From: Bradyrhizobium liaoningense
GTDB taxonomy: Bacteria > Pseudomonadota > Alphaproteobacteria > Rhizobiales > Xanthobacteraceae
Reading direction: 5' to 3'
NCBI RefSeq assembly: GCF_018130825.1
Contig: NZ_JAFCJS010000001.1
Span: 372,001 to 436,000, forward strand
Length of the DNA stretch: 64,000 bases
Shown here: one piece after another, positions 51,169 to 60,879 of the stretch
Position numbering within the stretch: the stretch's first letter is position 1
Layout: every line of letters starts with the position of its first letter
Translations under genes and position numbers: made by a program
The notes under the pieces: model-generated
Told to the model about the DNA's origin: nothing
Database searches by the model: none
The model's input: the letters and a program-made list of their open reading frames with translations, nothing else

Positions 51169-52518
51169 ATGCCCATCAACATCCTGATGCCCGCTCTCTC
51201 GCCGACGATGGAGAAGGGCAACCTCGCCAAGTGGCTGAAGAAGGAAGGCGACAAGGTCAAATCCGGCGACGTCATTGCCGAGATCGAGACCGACAAGGCG
51301 ACCATGGAGGTCGAGGCGATCGACGAGGGCACGATCGCCAAGATCCTGGTGCCCGAGGGCACGCAGGATGTCCCGGTCAACGACGTGATCGCGGTGCTCG
51401 CCGGAGAAGGCGAGGACGTGAAGGCCGCGGGTAGCGCCAAGCCCAGCGCTTCGGCCGCGCCGCCGAAGGCTGCCGAAGCTCCCGCCGCTGTTCCGGCGCC
51501 CGCGCCTGCTGCGCCCAAGGTCGCACCGCCGCCTGCCGCCGCAGCTGCGCCGCAGGCCGCCGCACCGGCTGCGCAAAGCAACGGCCATGGCGGCCGCGTG
51601 TTCTCCTCGCCGCTGGCTCGCCGCCTCGCCAAGGACGCCGGCATCGATGTTGCGATGGTCACCGGCACCGGTCCGCACGGCCGCGTGGTCGCGCGCGACG
51701 TCGAGCAGGCCAAGTCCGGCAAGGGCCTCAAGGCGCCCGCTGCGGCGCCGTCAGGTGCGCCCGCGATCGCGCCGACCATGTCGGACAAGCAGATCCTGTC
51801 GCTGTTCGAGCCGGGCTCCTACGACATCGTCCCGCATGACGGCATGCGCCGTACCATCGCGCAGCGCCTGACCGCGTCGATCCAGAACGTCCCGCATTTC
51901 TATCTCACCATCGACTGCGACATCGGCAAGCTGCTCGCCGCGCGCGAGGAGATCAACGCCGCCGCACCGAAGGACAAGGAGAAGAAGCCGCTCTACAAGA
52001 TCTCGGTCAACGACTTCGTCATCAAGGCGATGGCGGTGGCGCTGCAGAAGATCCCGAACTGCAACGTCAGCTGGACCGAAAGCGGCATGGTCAAGCACCA
52101 CCATTCCGACGTCGGCGTTGCCGTGGCGATGCCCGGCGGTCTGATCACGCCGATCATCCGCAAGGCCGAGACCAAGACGCTCTCGACCATCTCCAACGAG
52201 ATGAAGGATTTTGCCGCGCGCGCCCGCTCGCGCAAGCTGAAGCCCGAGGAATACCAGGGCGGCACCACCGCCGTCTCCAACCTCGGCATGTACGGCATCA
52301 GCCACTTCACCGCCGTGATCAACCCGCCGCATGCGACCATTCTCGCGGTCGGCACCAGCGAAGAGCGTCCCGTCGTGCGCGGCGGCAAGATCGAGATCGC
52401 GCACATGATGAGCGTGACCCTGTCCTGCGATCACCGTGCCATCGACGGCGCGCTCGGCGCCGAGCTGATCGGCGCGTTCAAGCAGCTGATCGAAAACCCC
52501 GTCATGATGATGGTCTGA
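51169..52518 (+). CDS. pdhC: Dihydrolipoyllysine acetyltransferase (PDH E2)
   Basis: 449 aa. The lipoyl domain (Lys43 in [13 protein letters not shown]) is nearly identical to that of pdhB over the first 45 residues, pointing to a duplicated or converted segment. An Ala/Pro linker follows, then the peripheral subunit-binding domain (FSSPLARRLAKDAGID, GTGPHGRVVARDVE). The acetyltransferase core ends in the active-site LSCDHRAIDGALGAE. The ATG at 51169 starts the lipoyl domain directly. It passes acetyl groups to CoA within the complex. Confidence 0.97.
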   Translation: MPINILMPALSPTMEKGNLAKWLKKEGDKVKSGDVIAEIETDKATMEVEAIDEGTIAKILVPEGTQDVPVNDVIAVLAGEGEDVKAAGSAKPSASAAPPKAAEAPAAVPAPAPAAPKVAPPPAAAAAPQAAAPAAQSNGHGGRVFSSPLARRLAKDAGIDVAMVTGTGPHGRVVARDVEQAKSGKGLKAPAAAPSGAPAIAPTMSDKQILSLFEPGSYDIVPHDGMRRTIAQRLTASIQNVPHFYLTIDCDIGKLLAAREEINAAAPKDKEKKPLYKISVNDFVIKAMAVALQKIPNCNVSWTESGMVKHHHSDVGVAVAMPGGLITPIIRKAETKTLSTISNEMKDFAARARSRKLKPEEYQGGTTAVSNLGMYGISHFTAVINPPHATILAVGTSEERPVVRGGKIEIAHMMSVTLSCDHRAIDGALGAELIGAFKQLIENPVMMMV

Positions 52519-52540
52519 CGCGGCGGCAGAGGGCGCAACG

Positions 52541-52774
52541 TTGCATGTCCGTACCCGCTGGCCATGGATATCGCTGCTGCTTGGAGCCGTCGTCGCGCTC
52601 AACCCGGTTGGGCTCGAATTTCTTCACTCTGCGTTCTTTGCCGGCGAGCAGCTGGCACGGAACATCGCTCAGCCCATCGTTCTCACCGCGTTGGCCATCA
52701 TGGTCCTGGCGGTGCTGCTCGAATGGCTGGTGAGGTCTTTTCTGGTCAAGCGCCGCGCCCGCGGCGCCTCTTGA
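52541..52774 (+). CDS. Two-helix membrane peptide in the pdh operon
   Basis: 77 aa from a TTG at 52541, with AGAGGG about 10 bases before. Two predicted membrane helices, WISLLLGAVVALNPVGLEFL and PIVLTALAIMVLAVLLEWLV, are joined by a short loop (HSAFFAGEQLARNI). The C-terminus is strongly basic, VKRRARG. It lies 22 bp after pdhC and 17 bp before lpd in the same direction, so it is cotranscribed. Not a family I can name. The alternative ATG-initiated frames here are shadows. Confidence 0.65.
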   Translation: MHVRTRWPWISLLLGAVVALNPVGLEFLHSAFFAGEQLARNIAQPIVLTALAIMVLAVLLEWLVRSFLVKRRARGAS

Positions 52775-52791
52775 GTTGAACGGGAGCCGCC

Positions 52792-54213
52792 ATGGCCGAT
52801 ACATCCTTCGACGTCATCATCATCGGCTCCGGTCCCGGCGGCTATGTCACCGCGATCCGCGCCGCGCAGCTCGGCTTGAAGACGGCGATCGTCGAAAAGT
52901 CCTATCTTGGCGGCATCTGCCTGAACTGGGGCTGCATCCCGACCAAGGCGCTGCTGCGTTCGGCCGAGATCTACCACTACATGCAGCACGCCAAGGATTA
53001 CGGCCTGTCGGCCGAGAAGGTCTCGTTCGATCCGAAGGCTGTGGTGCAGCGCTCGCGCGGCGTCTCGAAGCGGCTGAACGACGGCGTCGGCTTCCTGATG
53101 AAGAAGAACAAGGTCAGCGTGATCTGGGGCGCGGCTTCCATCGACGCGCCCGGCAAGATCACCGTGAAGAAGTCCGATGTCGAGGGCCCGAAGGGCGCGC
53201 TGGGCGAGGGGACCTACCAGGCCAAGCACATCATCGTCGCGACCGGCGCGCGGCCGCGCGTGCTGCCCGGGCTCGAGCCCGACAAGAAGCTGATCTGGAC
53301 CTATTTCGAGGCGATGGTGCCGGAGCGGATGCCGAAATCGCTGCTGGTGGTCGGCTCCGGCGCAATCGGCATCGAGTTCGCCTCCTTCTTCCACACCATG
53401 GGAAGCGACGTCACCGTGGTCGAGGTGCTGCCGCAGATCCTGCCCGTCGAGGACGCCGAGATCGCGGGTCTCGCGCGCAAGCGCTTCGAGAAGATGGGCA
53501 TCAAGATCATGTCCTCGACCAAGGTGACCAAGCTGGAGAAGAAGACCGATAGCGTCGTCGCCACCATCGACGACGGCAAGGGCAAGCCAGTGACCACCGA
53601 GTTCGAACGCGTGATCTCGGCGGTCGGTGTCGTCGGCAACATCGAGAATCTCGGCCTGGAGAAGCTCGGCGTGAAGACCGACCGCGGCATCATCGTGGTC
53701 GACGGCTACGGCAAGACCAATGTCCCCGGCATCTACGCCATCGGCGACGTCTCTGGTCCCCCGATGCTCGCGCACAAGGCCGAGCATGAGGGCGTGATCT
53801 GCGTCGAGGCGATCAAGGGCCTGCATCCGCATCCCATGGACAAGAACATGATCCCGGGCTGCACTTACTGCCATCCGCAGGTCGCCTCCGTGGGCCTCAC
53901 CGAAGCGAAGGCGAAAGAGAGCGGCCGCGAGATCCGCGTTGGGCGCTTTCCCTTCGTCGGCAACGGCAAGGCGATCGCCCTCGGCGAGGACCAGGGTCTC
54001 GTCAAGGTCATCTTCGACAAGAAGACCGGTCAGCTGCTTGGCGCCCACATGGTCGGCGCGGAAGTGACCGAGCTGATCCAGGGCTACGTCGTCGCCATGA
54101 ATTTGGAGACCACGGAAGAAGAGCTGATGCACACGGTGTTCCCGCATCCGACCCTGTCGGAGATGATGAAGGAAGCCGTGCTGGATGCGTATGGACGGGT
54201 GTTGAATATTTGA
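52792..54213 (+). CDS. lpdA: Dihydrolipoyl dehydrogenase (E3)
   Basis: 473-aa flavoprotein disulfide reductase re-oxidising lipoyl groups with NAD+. FAD motif IIGSGPGGYVTAIRAAQ, redox disulfide Cys43/Cys48 in GGICLNWGCIPTKA, the NAD motif VVGSGAIGIEFASFF and the interface His in VFPHPTLSEMMKEA are all present. GGGAG precedes the ATG. It is the last pdh gene here; lipA, which often follows in Rhizobiales, is not present. A repeat element occupies the next 230 bp. Confidence 0.97.
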   Translation: MADTSFDVIIIGSGPGGYVTAIRAAQLGLKTAIVEKSYLGGICLNWGCIPTKALLRSAEIYHYMQHAKDYGLSAEKVSFDPKAVVQRSRGVSKRLNDGVGFLMKKNKVSVIWGAASIDAPGKITVKKSDVEGPKGALGEGTYQAKHIIVATGARPRVLPGLEPDKKLIWTYFEAMVPERMPKSLLVVGSGAIGIEFASFFHTMGSDVTVVEVLPQILPVEDAEIAGLARKRFEKMGIKIMSSTKVTKLEKKTDSVVATIDDGKGKPVTTEFERVISAVGVVGNIENLGLEKLGVKTDRGIIVVDGYGKTNVPGIYAIGDVSGPPMLAHKAEHEGVICVEAIKGLHPHPMDKNMIPGCTYCHPQVASVGLTEAKAKESGREIRVGRFPFVGNGKAIALGEDQGLVKVIFDKKTGQLLGAHMVGAEVTELIQGYVVAMNLETTEEELMHTVFPHPTLSEMMKEAVLDAYGRVLNI

Positions 54214-54250
54214 TGATCGGGCGGCTGCGCCGCGCGCCGCTGCCAATTCC

Positions 54251-54399
54251 GTCATCCTGAGGTGCGAGGTCAGCGGTGCAAGGCACCGTTGGCCGAGCCT
54301 CGAAGGATGCACGGCCGAGACGCAGCAGTAGGGCTCGTCGCCCTTCGAGGCTCTTCATACGGCGCGTTGCGCCGCATGAAGAGCGCCTCAGGGTGACGA
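54251..54399. repeat. Nested palindromic repeat element
   Basis: Outer arms GTCATCCTGAGG (54251) and its imperfect inverse CCTCAGGGTGAC (54386-54397) enclose a second pair, GAGCCTCGAAGG (54295) with CCTTCGAGGCTC (54342). Inside the right half a 13-bp hairpin (54353-54365 with 54369-54381, one mismatch, GTT loop) follows. This is the type of mosaic intergenic repeat I associate with Bradyrhizobium. It may end the pdh transcript. Confidence 0.7.
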
Positions 54400-54442
54400 G
54401 TTCAGTAGCAATCAAGCAGAACAAGAGCGAGGGAATGAACCC

Positions 54443-55684
54443 ATGCACGACAACGACAACCTCACCATCGAGCGCCCGACCTTTGTCACCCATCTCGAAT
54501 GCGCGATGGAGGGCGACCACTACGCGGCCGACCAGGTCCACAATCTCTCCAAGGCCGGCAAGCCGCTTCTGGTGCGCTACGACCTCGCCGGCGTGAAGAA
54601 GGCGCTGACCAAGGACGCGCTCAGCAACCGGCCCGGCGACATGTGGCGCTACCGCGAGCTGCTGCCGGTGCGCAAATGCAAGGACATCGTCTCGCTCGGC
54701 GAGGTCACGACGCCGCTGATCCGGCTGCCGAAGCTCGGCAAGAAGCTCGGCGGCGGCGAGATCATCGTCAAGGACGAGGGACGCCTGCCGACCGGCTCGT
54801 TCAAGGCGCGCGGCCTCGTCATGGCGGTGTCGATGGGCAAGGCGCTCGGCATCAAGCACATGGCGATGCCGACCAACGGCAATGCCGGCGCGGCGCTGGC
54901 GGCCTATGCGACGTCCTGCGGCATCAAGACCACGATCTTCTGCCCGGCCGATACGCCCGAGGTGAATGTCAGCGAGATCGAGCTCCAGGGCGCGACCGTC
55001 TACCGCGTCAACGGCTATATCGACGATTGCGGCAAGATCGTCGGCGAGGGGAAAGCGAAAGTCGGCTGGTTCGACACCTCGACGCTGAAGGAGCCCTACC
55101 GCATCGAAGGCAAGAAGACGATGGGCCTCGAGCTCGCCGAGCAGCTCGGCTGGGACGTGCCCGACGTGATCTTCTATCCGACCGGCGGCGGCACCGGCCT
55201 GATCGGCATGTGGAAGGCGTTCGACGAGCTCGAGAAGATCGGCTTCATCGGAAGCAAGCGCCCGCGCATGGTCGCAGTGCAGGCCTCGGGCTGCGCGCCG
55301 ATGGTGCGCGCTTACGAGGCCGGCACCGAGCATGCGACGCGCTGGGAGGACGCCCACACCATTGCGTCAGGGATCCGCGTGCCGCAGGCGATCGGCGATT
55401 TTCTCATCCTACGCGCCGTGCGGGAGAGCAAGGGCTTTGCCATCGCGGTCGACGACGACAAGATCTCGTCGGCCCTGAACGAGGTCGCGCGCGAGGAGGG
55501 GCTGCTGCTGTGCCCGGAGGGCGCGGCCACCTACGCCGCCTACAAGGAGAGCCTTGCCGACGGCCGCGTCAGCAAGACCGATCGCGTGATGCTGTTCAAC
55601 TGCGCGACCGGCCTGAAATATCCGCTGCCGCCGGTCACCCGCACGCTCGACCGCCACAAGCCGATCGACTACTCGCAGTTCTAA
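54443..55684 (+). CDS. thrC: Threonine synthase
   Basis: 413-aa PLP enzyme converting O-phosphohomoserine to threonine. The PLP lysine is Lys121 in RLPTGSFKARG, the cofactor phosphate loop is TNGNAGAALAAYA, and the glycine-rich segment is FYPTGGGTGLIGMWKAF. The length and the N-terminal segment with SLGEVTTPLIRLPKL fit the short, plant/archaea-like class. A threonine dehydratase-like role is less likely. hom and thrB are not nearby. GCGAGGGAA precedes the ATG. A strong terminator follows. Confidence 0.85.
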   Translation: MHDNDNLTIERPTFVTHLECAMEGDHYAADQVHNLSKAGKPLLVRYDLAGVKKALTKDALSNRPGDMWRYRELLPVRKCKDIVSLGEVTTPLIRLPKLGKKLGGGEIIVKDEGRLPTGSFKARGLVMAVSMGKALGIKHMAMPTNGNAGAALAAYATSCGIKTTIFCPADTPEVNVSEIELQGATVYRVNGYIDDCGKIVGEGKAKVGWFDTSTLKEPYRIEGKKTMGLELAEQLGWDVPDVIFYPTGGGTGLIGMWKAFDELEKIGFIGSKRPRMVAVQASGCAPMVRAYEAGTEHATRWEDAHTIASGIRVPQAIGDFLILRAVRESKGFAIAVDDDKISSALNEVAREEGLLLCPEGAATYAAYKESLADGRVSKTDRVMLFNCATGLKYPLPPVTRTLDRHKPIDYSQF

Positions 55685-55697
55685 GTACGACCAGACC

Positions 55698-55740
55698 GCC
55701 GGAGCGCGATCATCGCGCTCCGGCGCGTCATTTCGTCTCT
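55698..55740 (+). terminator. Rho-independent terminator after thrC
   Basis: GCCGGAGCGCGAT-C-ATCGCGCTCCGGC (55698-55724) pairs over 13 bp in each arm, then a moderately T-rich stretch (TTTCGTCTCTT). It lies 13 bp after the thrC stop. Confidence 0.75.
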
Positions 55741-55811
55741 TCACGACCGATCCCTCTTCCCGTACGCGGGAAGGGACAAAAAAGAACAAAGACATCGCTG
55801 GGGAGAAGACA

Positions 55812-56783
55812 ATGAAGAAGGCCGTCTGGGCCGGGCTGATCGGTATTCTCGCTCTTGCAGGCGCAGCGCGCGCCGACGACTATCCTTCGCGCCCTATCAC
55901 GATCATCGTTCCCTTCGCAGCCGGCGGTCCCTCGGACGCGATGGCGCGCGTGCTCGCGGAGCGGATGCGGGCCTCGCTCGGCCAGCCCCTGGTGATCGAG
56001 AACGTCACCGGCGCGGGCGGCTCGATCGGCGTCGGGCGCGCCGCACAATCGCCGCCGGATGGCTACACCATCTCCTTCGGTCATCTCGGCACTCACGTCG
56101 CCAACGGCGCCGTCTACAAGCTCAGCTACGATCTCGTCACCGACCTCGAACCCGTGGTGCTGCTGCCGAGCAATCCGATGATCGTGGTCAGCAAGAACGC
56201 GGTGCCCGCGACCTCGTTGAAAGAACTGATCGAATGGCTGAAGGCGCGGCCGTCGCCGCCGACCGCCGGCACCGCCGGTGCAGGCTCCGGCAGCCACATC
56301 GCCGGCGTCTATTTCGAGAGCGTTTCCGGCATCAAGCTGCAATACGTTCCGTACCGCGGCACCGCGCCTGCGCTGAACGATCTGATCGCCGGCCAGATCG
56401 ATATCATCGTCGACCAGACCTCCAATTCCATCAACCAGGTCCGCGCCGGCACCATCCGCGCCTATGCCATCACCGACAGCAAGCGCCTCGCGTCCGCGCC
56501 GGATATCCCGACCGCGGAGGAGGCCGGCCTGAAAGGCTTCAACATGACGCTGTGGTCGGGAATGTGGGTGCCGAAGGGCACGCCGAAGGAGATCGTGATC
56601 AAACTCAATGCCGCGGCCGTGGAGGCGCTGAACGATCCCGCCGTGAAGAAGCAGCTCGAAAACCAGGGCCTGGAGATGACGCCGCAGGATCAACTCACCC
56701 CGCAGGCGCTTGGTGCGCGGCAAAAGGCCGAGATCGCAAAGTGGTGGCCGATCATCAAGGCCGCCAACATCAAGGTGGATTGA
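55812..56783 (+). CDS. Bug/TctC-family tripartite transporter substrate-binding protein
   Basis: 323-aa periplasmic binding protein. The signal peptide ends near ARADDYPS (residue 21). The family pattern is clear: YPSRPITIIVPFAAGGPSDAMARVLAERM, VIENVTGAGGSIGVGRAAQSPPDGYT, YKLSYDLVTDLEPVVLL and VPYRGTAPALNDLIAGQID. Bug proteins bind carboxylates for TctAB permeases. No tctA or tctB is nearby, as with most of the many Bug paralogues in these genomes. GGGGAG precedes the ATG. Ligand unknown. Confidence 0.93.
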   Translation: MKKAVWAGLIGILALAGAARADDYPSRPITIIVPFAAGGPSDAMARVLAERMRASLGQPLVIENVTGAGGSIGVGRAAQSPPDGYTISFGHLGTHVANGAVYKLSYDLVTDLEPVVLLPSNPMIVVSKNAVPATSLKELIEWLKARPSPPTAGTAGAGSGSHIAGVYFESVSGIKLQYVPYRGTAPALNDLIAGQIDIIVDQTSNSINQVRAGTIRAYAITDSKRLASAPDIPTAEEAGLKGFNMTLWSGMWVPKGTPKEIVIKLNAAAVEALNDPAVKKQLENQGLEMTPQDQLTPQALGARQKAEIAKWWPIIKAANIKVD

Positions 56784-56849
56784 GCGCTTCGCTTTGGCCG
56801 CAGCGCGCAGGGCTTGCCCTGAGGACCGGCGGGGCGCGGCGCCGCCGCA

Positions 56850-57236
56850 TCACATCGTGGCGCCACCGGCGTCCGAAAGTGCCGTCTCCAGGCACTCGAT
56901 CAGGGCTCGTGTTGAAAACGGCTTGGCGAGAAAGCCGATCGCGCCGGCCTTCAGCGCGCGGTCGCGCACGGCCTCGTCCGGAAAGGCCGTCATGAAAATG
57001 AAGGGGGTGATGCGCCCGAGGCCGCGCATATGCGTCAACAACTCGACGCCGCTCATGGCCGCCATCTGCACATCCGCGATCACGCAGGAGGTCGCCTCCA
57101 GTTCGGCGGATTGGAGAAATTCGTGAGCGGAGCCAAAGGTGTAGACCGTGTATCCGCGCGACGTCAGGAGGTTGTTGGTCGCAAGGCGAACCGAGGCATC
57201 ATCATCAATGACGGAAATGATCGAAGGCACTGACAA
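56850..57236 (-). CDS. Receiver-only response regulator
   Basis: 128-aa single receiver domain. Acidic pocket in SVIDDDASVR, phospho-acceptor Asp55 in CVIADVQMAAMSG, Thr83 in FIFMTAFPD and Lys105 in GFLAKPFS. There is no DNA-binding or enzymatic part. AGGAG lies about 9 bases before the TTG at 57236. It lies 87 bp downstream of the FixJ-type regulator on the same strand and so belongs to that operon. It is probably a phosphate sink, a competitor for the kinase or a CheY-like effector. Confidence 0.88.
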   Translation of the reverse strand: MSVPSIISVIDDDASVRLATNNLLTSRGYTVYTFGSAHEFLQSAELEATSCVIADVQMAAMSGVELLTHMRGLGRITPFIFMTAFPDEAVRDRALKAGAIGFLAKPFSTRALIECLETALSDAGGATM

Positions 57237-57323
57237 GATGATCGCTCCTGAACGGGGAGCCGCCGGCCGCGGTTCAGCCGCTTCAGGGAAAGTGGGCCAC
57301 CGGAGCGCGCTTGGAAAGCATAC

Positions 57324-57989
57324 TTAGGTTTGCAGGTGACCCCTATTGCGCGGGATTCCGAGCGCGTCGGTCATCCTGACGAGATCGGCCAACGACTTCG
57401 CCCCCATTTTCCGCATGATCTGCCCGCGATAGATCTTCACGGTGATTTCGGCTAATCCGAGCTCGGCGGCGACCTGCTTGTTCATCAGGCCGGATGCAAC
57501 CAGGGAGAGGACGTCGCGCTCGCGTGGTGTCAGCCCCTCGAAACGGGATCGCACGCCCGAGATCGACTTCTCGGCATCGCGCCGCTTGCGATCTCGTTCG
57601 ATCGCCGCTTGCACCGCGTCCAGCATGTCCTGGTCGCGCACCGGCTTGGTCAGAAAATCGACGGCACCGCTCTTCATGGCTCTCACCGTCATGGGGATAT
57701 CGCCGTGACCGGTGATGAAGATAATGGGCGTGTGAATATTGGCCTTGGCGAGGTCGGCCTGGAGGTCGAGGCCGCTCAAGCCAGGCAGGCGGATGTCGAG
57801 CACGAGGCAACTGGGGACCGCGGGCGGTTTGGCCTCCATGATCTCAGCCGCCGAACTGAAGGCTTCGACCTTGAGACCGACCGATTGAAAGAGATTGGTC
57901 AGCGCGCGGCGCATCGACGGATCATCATCGACGATCAGGACGACCGGATCACCGGCGCTCGCCTGGGGCTGCTTTTCATGGTCAGTCAC
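57324..57989 (-). CDS. FixJ/NodW-family response regulator
   Basis: 221 aa. The receiver has [14 protein letters not shown], phospho-acceptor Asp65 in [23 protein letters not shown] and Lys115 in FLTKPVRDQ, the usual FixJ pattern. A LuxR-type helix-turn-helix at about 155-210 contains [33 protein letters not shown] in two parts. The GTG start overlaps the kinase stop by four bases (GTGA) after AAGGACT, so production is coupled. The phased repeats upstream of the kinase gene are candidate binding sites. Confidence 0.93.
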   Translation of the reverse strand: MTDHEKQPQASAGDPVVLIVDDDPSMRRALTNLFQSVGLKVEAFSSAAEIMEAKPPAVPSCLVLDIRLPGLSGLDLQADLAKANIHTPIIFITGHGDIPMTVRAMKSGAVDFLTKPVRDQDMLDAVQAAIERDRKRRDAEKSISGVRSRFEGLTPRERDVLSLVASGLMNKQVAAELGLAEITVKIYRGQIMRKMGAKSLADLVRMTDALGIPRNRGHLQT

Positions 57990-60412
57990 GACGAGTCCTT
58001 GTGCGGCAAGGGCAGGGCGATCTGGAATGTTGCACCGCGCCCCTCATTTTGAAAGGCCGAAAGCCGGCCCGCGTGAGCCTCGATGATCGATCGGCAGATC
58101 GACAGTCCCATTCCCAGACCGCTCGATTTCGTCGTGAAGAAGGGAGTGAAGATGCGCTCCTTGACGTCTTTGCCGAGGCCGACACCGCGGTCCGTCACGG
58201 TGAGGAGGAGGCGGTCGTCATCGTCGGCCCGGCGCGAGCGGATCGCCAGTTCGCGCGGGAGGTCCACATTGCCCTGCATGGCTTCGATGCCGTTCATCAC
58301 CAGGTTGATCAGCACCTGCTGGAGCTGGATCCGGTCGCCGCAGATCCGGGGCAGCTCGGACGCCAGCTCCATGCGCACCGATACCGCGTGGGTCGCGAGC
58401 TCGCGCCGAACGAGCGCCACAGCCTCCCTGACGACCTGGTTGACGTCGAGTGGAACGACCTCGATCTCGGTCTTCTTCGCGAGCGCCCTGATCCGGCGGA
58501 TCACCTCGGTTGCCCGATTGGCGTCCTCGACGATCCATTCGGCCGAACGGCGCGCGGCCTTCAGATCGGCCGGTTCGCGGTCGAGCCAGGCGATGCAGGC
58601 GTCCGCATTGGAGATCACTGCGGCAAGAGGCTGGGTGATTTCGTGCGCAATCGAGGTGGTCAGCTCGCCGAGCGTCGTGACGCGCGTGACATGGGCGAGT
58701 TCGCTTTGCGCCTTGCGCAGCGCCTCTTCCGCCTGCTCGACGCGGATCGCCGCCGTGACGTCGCTGCTGACGCCGCGATAGCCGAGAAAATTGCCTTGCG
58801 CATCATGGAAGGGCTTGCCGCTGGTGCGCACGTAGATCGGCGAGCCGTTACGATCCCTGCTGCGGTAGATCAGATCGCGGAACGGAACGTGGGCATCGAG
58901 CGCCGCGCGATGCTGCTCCCATTTGTCCGGCTCGAGCTCGGCGTCGGGTGGGATGTCCCAGCGGGTCAGGCCGATCAAGCCCGTCGGCGGCGCGGTGGAG
59001 GTATCGGCATGTTCGGATATCCGCGTGATGCGGTGGTCAGGCCCGGTCTCCCAGAACCAGTCCGATGCGGTTTCGGCATAGTCGCGGAAGCGCTGCTCGG
59101 ACGCCTTGAGCTCGTCGAACGCCTTATGCAGGGCATCCTTGGCCGCGTACTGCTCGGTGACGTCGACATGCGTGCCGATGATTTCCATCACCTCGCCGTC
59201 GCGGCCTATCACGGGATGCCCTTCGCTGTGAACGCGTCTGATCGAACCGTCGGGGCGCACAATCCGGAAGTCGATCTGGAAGGGCTGCTTCTGCCTGATA
59301 GCTTCGCGCTCCATCTCGATGATCCGCTGAAAGTCCTCCGGCAGGATACGTTGCTGGAAAGCCTTGGCCGGGACATCGATCTGGTCCGGCTCAAACCCAA
59401 ACAGACGATAGAGTTCAGTCGATCGGTAGGCGAACTCCTGACGATGGACGTCCCAGGCCCAGCTGCTCGTCTGGCTGAGGCGCTGGGCTTCAGCCAGATA
59501 GGCTTCACTGCGGCGCAGCCTCTGTTCCGCTTCCTTGGCGCTCGTGACATCGGTCACCGCTCCGGCAAACTCGATGCGGCCGGATGTGTGTCGCACCGCG
59601 CGTGCCACGGAATGGAGATATTTTATCGATCCGTCCGGCATCAGCAGGCGGTATTCGTGGTCGTAATTCTCCGCCAGGCGGTAGGCCCGATCAAGGGTGC
59701 CGCGGACCGTATCGCGATCCTCCGGATGGATGCGCTGAAAGACGAAGCTCAGGGTCGGCTTCGTCGCCGGATCACATTGGAAGATGCGGAAGGTCTCCCT
59801 CGACCAGACCGCCTCGCCGGTCACAAGGTTCAAGCCGAAGCTGCCGGTGTGGCTCAATTCCTGAGCCTGGGCGAGATAGGCCTCGCTCTGCCGCAGCGCA
59901 TCCTCCGTCTCCTTGCGCTCGGTGATGTTCTCACAGGCGATCAGCAGGATCGGCGTGCCGTCGCTGCGCAGCATCGCCTTGGCGTTTTCGCGGACCCAGA
60001 GCACCGACCCGTCCTTGCGGAACTTGCGAATCTCCCAGGTGTGCGACTGGTCCAAGGTCGTGAGGCACAAATCGACGCATTGACGAACGAAGTCGTGGTC
60101 CTCCTCGAAGAAGACGTTCAGCACGGATTGGCCGATCAGCTCGTCCGTCGCGTAGCCCAATTGTGCGGCACCGAACGTATTGACGTTGAGCACCGTTCCG
60201 GCCGGATCGACCATGAAGTACATGACCGGATTGTGCTCGAACACCTCGCGCCATTGCTTCATGGCGTCACGCAGATCGGTGTTCTGCCGTGCGGCGTCTG
60301 CGACCGCAGGCCCGTCCTTCTCGCCGTTGCCGAATGATCGAAGCGCCGCGAGGCCGCCGAGCAGGAATTGTGCAGCCGAATTCCCGATTTTCATGATCTG
60401 GCCAGGCATCAT
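57986..60412 (-). CDS. Soluble histidine kinase with four PAS domains
   Basis: 808 aa, no membrane helix. Four successive PAS/PAC units lie at about 55-165, 180-295, 305-425 and 435-560, each ending in a DVT/NIT-type PAC strand ([34 protein letters not shown]). The HisKA domain holds His590 in [15 protein letters not shown], typical of FixL/NodV/DctB-like kinases. An HATPase follows with [35 protein letters not shown]. No heme-type FixL PAS signature is obvious. It is coupled to the FixJ-type regulator. Confidence 0.92.
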   Translation of the reverse strand: MMPGQIMKIGNSAAQFLLGGLAALRSFGNGEKDGPAVADAARQNTDLRDAMKQWREVFEHNPVMYFMVDPAGTVLNVNTFGAAQLGYATDELIGQSVLNVFFEEDHDFVRQCVDLCLTTLDQSHTWEIRKFRKDGSVLWVRENAKAMLRSDGTPILLIACENITERKETEDALRQSEAYLAQAQELSHTGSFGLNLVTGEAVWSRETFRIFQCDPATKPTLSFVFQRIHPEDRDTVRGTLDRAYRLAENYDHEYRLLMPDGSIKYLHSVARAVRHTSGRIEFAGAVTDVTSAKEAEQRLRRSEAYLAEAQRLSQTSSWAWDVHRQEFAYRSTELYRLFGFEPDQIDVPAKAFQQRILPEDFQRIIEMEREAIRQKQPFQIDFRIVRPDGSIRRVHSEGHPVIGRDGEVMEIIGTHVDVTEQYAAKDALHKAFDELKASEQRFRDYAETASDWFWETGPDHRITRISEHADTSTAPPTGLIGLTRWDIPPDAELEPDKWEQHRAALDAHVPFRDLIYRSRDRNGSPIYVRTSGKPFHDAQGNFLGYRGVSSDVTAAIRVEQAEEALRKAQSELAHVTRVTTLGELTTSIAHEITQPLAAVISNADACIAWLDREPADLKAARRSAEWIVEDANRATEVIRRIRALAKKTEIEVVPLDVNQVVREAVALVRRELATHAVSVRMELASELPRICGDRIQLQQVLINLVMNGIEAMQGNVDLPRELAIRSRRADDDDRLLLTVTDRGVGLGKDVKERIFTPFFTTKSSGLGMGLSICRSIIEAHAGRLSAFQNEGRGATFQIALPLPHKDSS

Positions 60413-60879
60413 CGCAAGCGTCCCGGCTCGCCAGCGTCAAGGCGAGTAGAGCACTTTGCAATAACAGGGGCAATTCCCTCCGACTAAAGTCGGATTCGCG
60501 GCAGAATTCCCGATTGCCGTGCAGCTTGCGCGCGTTGCGCCGTCTCGTTGCGGGTGGACGGTGTCCGGAATACTACGGCACAAACCTACGTATAGCTCGC
60601 ACAATCCTAGTTCTAGCGCGCATTTACCTCCGTACAATTGAGCGGTGCGTTGCAGGGAGCCTAGTCTTGCGGCCAATCGAGAAGACGATTGCGGAGCACA
60701 AATTGCCGAAAAGCTCGGCGTGTTGCCTCCAAAGAGCCTGGCTCTGCGTCCGCCGCCCTGACTTGCCGGATGAATCAGGCGGTCACGATTGAGAAGCCGC
60801 ATTTTCCGTGACGACCATGGCGCCTCCTGCATTTGCGCACGAGGAAGCCAGGACCCAAAGAGGTCAAGAGGAGAGGACG
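60413..60879. other. Gene-free divergent control region
   Basis: 467 bp between the leftward kinase operon and the rightward small-protein cluster. No frame here has a ribosome site and recognisable composition. Its middle is more AT-rich than the surroundings and holds three phased 21-bp repeats, listed separately. A looser fourth CCTAG lies at 60660. Confidence 0.6.
60577..60639. promoter_or_regulatory. Three phased 21-bp direct repeats
   Basis: Units begin at 60577, 60598 and 60619. Cores are CCTACGTATAG (60585), CCTAGTTCTAG (60606) and CCTCCGTACAA (60627), each preceded by GCA at the same offset. The exact 21-bp pitch (two helical turns) puts all three on one DNA face, as in activator-binding arrays. 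Candidate ligand: the FixJ-type regulator of this locus. Confidence 0.6.

Noticed and set aside
52653..52669. TGGCACG followed by a GC, a possible sigma-54 promoter upstream of lpd
   Set aside because: Spacing between GG and GC is 11 rather than 10 bases, the TTGC element is absent, and it lies inside the two-helix peptide gene.
58001..60337. Long open frame antisense to the four-PAS kinase
   Set aside because: Mirror frame with no domain signature; the kinase strand has complete HisKA/HATPase motifs.
60514..60792. 92-codon frame inside the divergent control region
   Set aside because: No ribosome site, unusual composition, and it would overlap the phased repeats.
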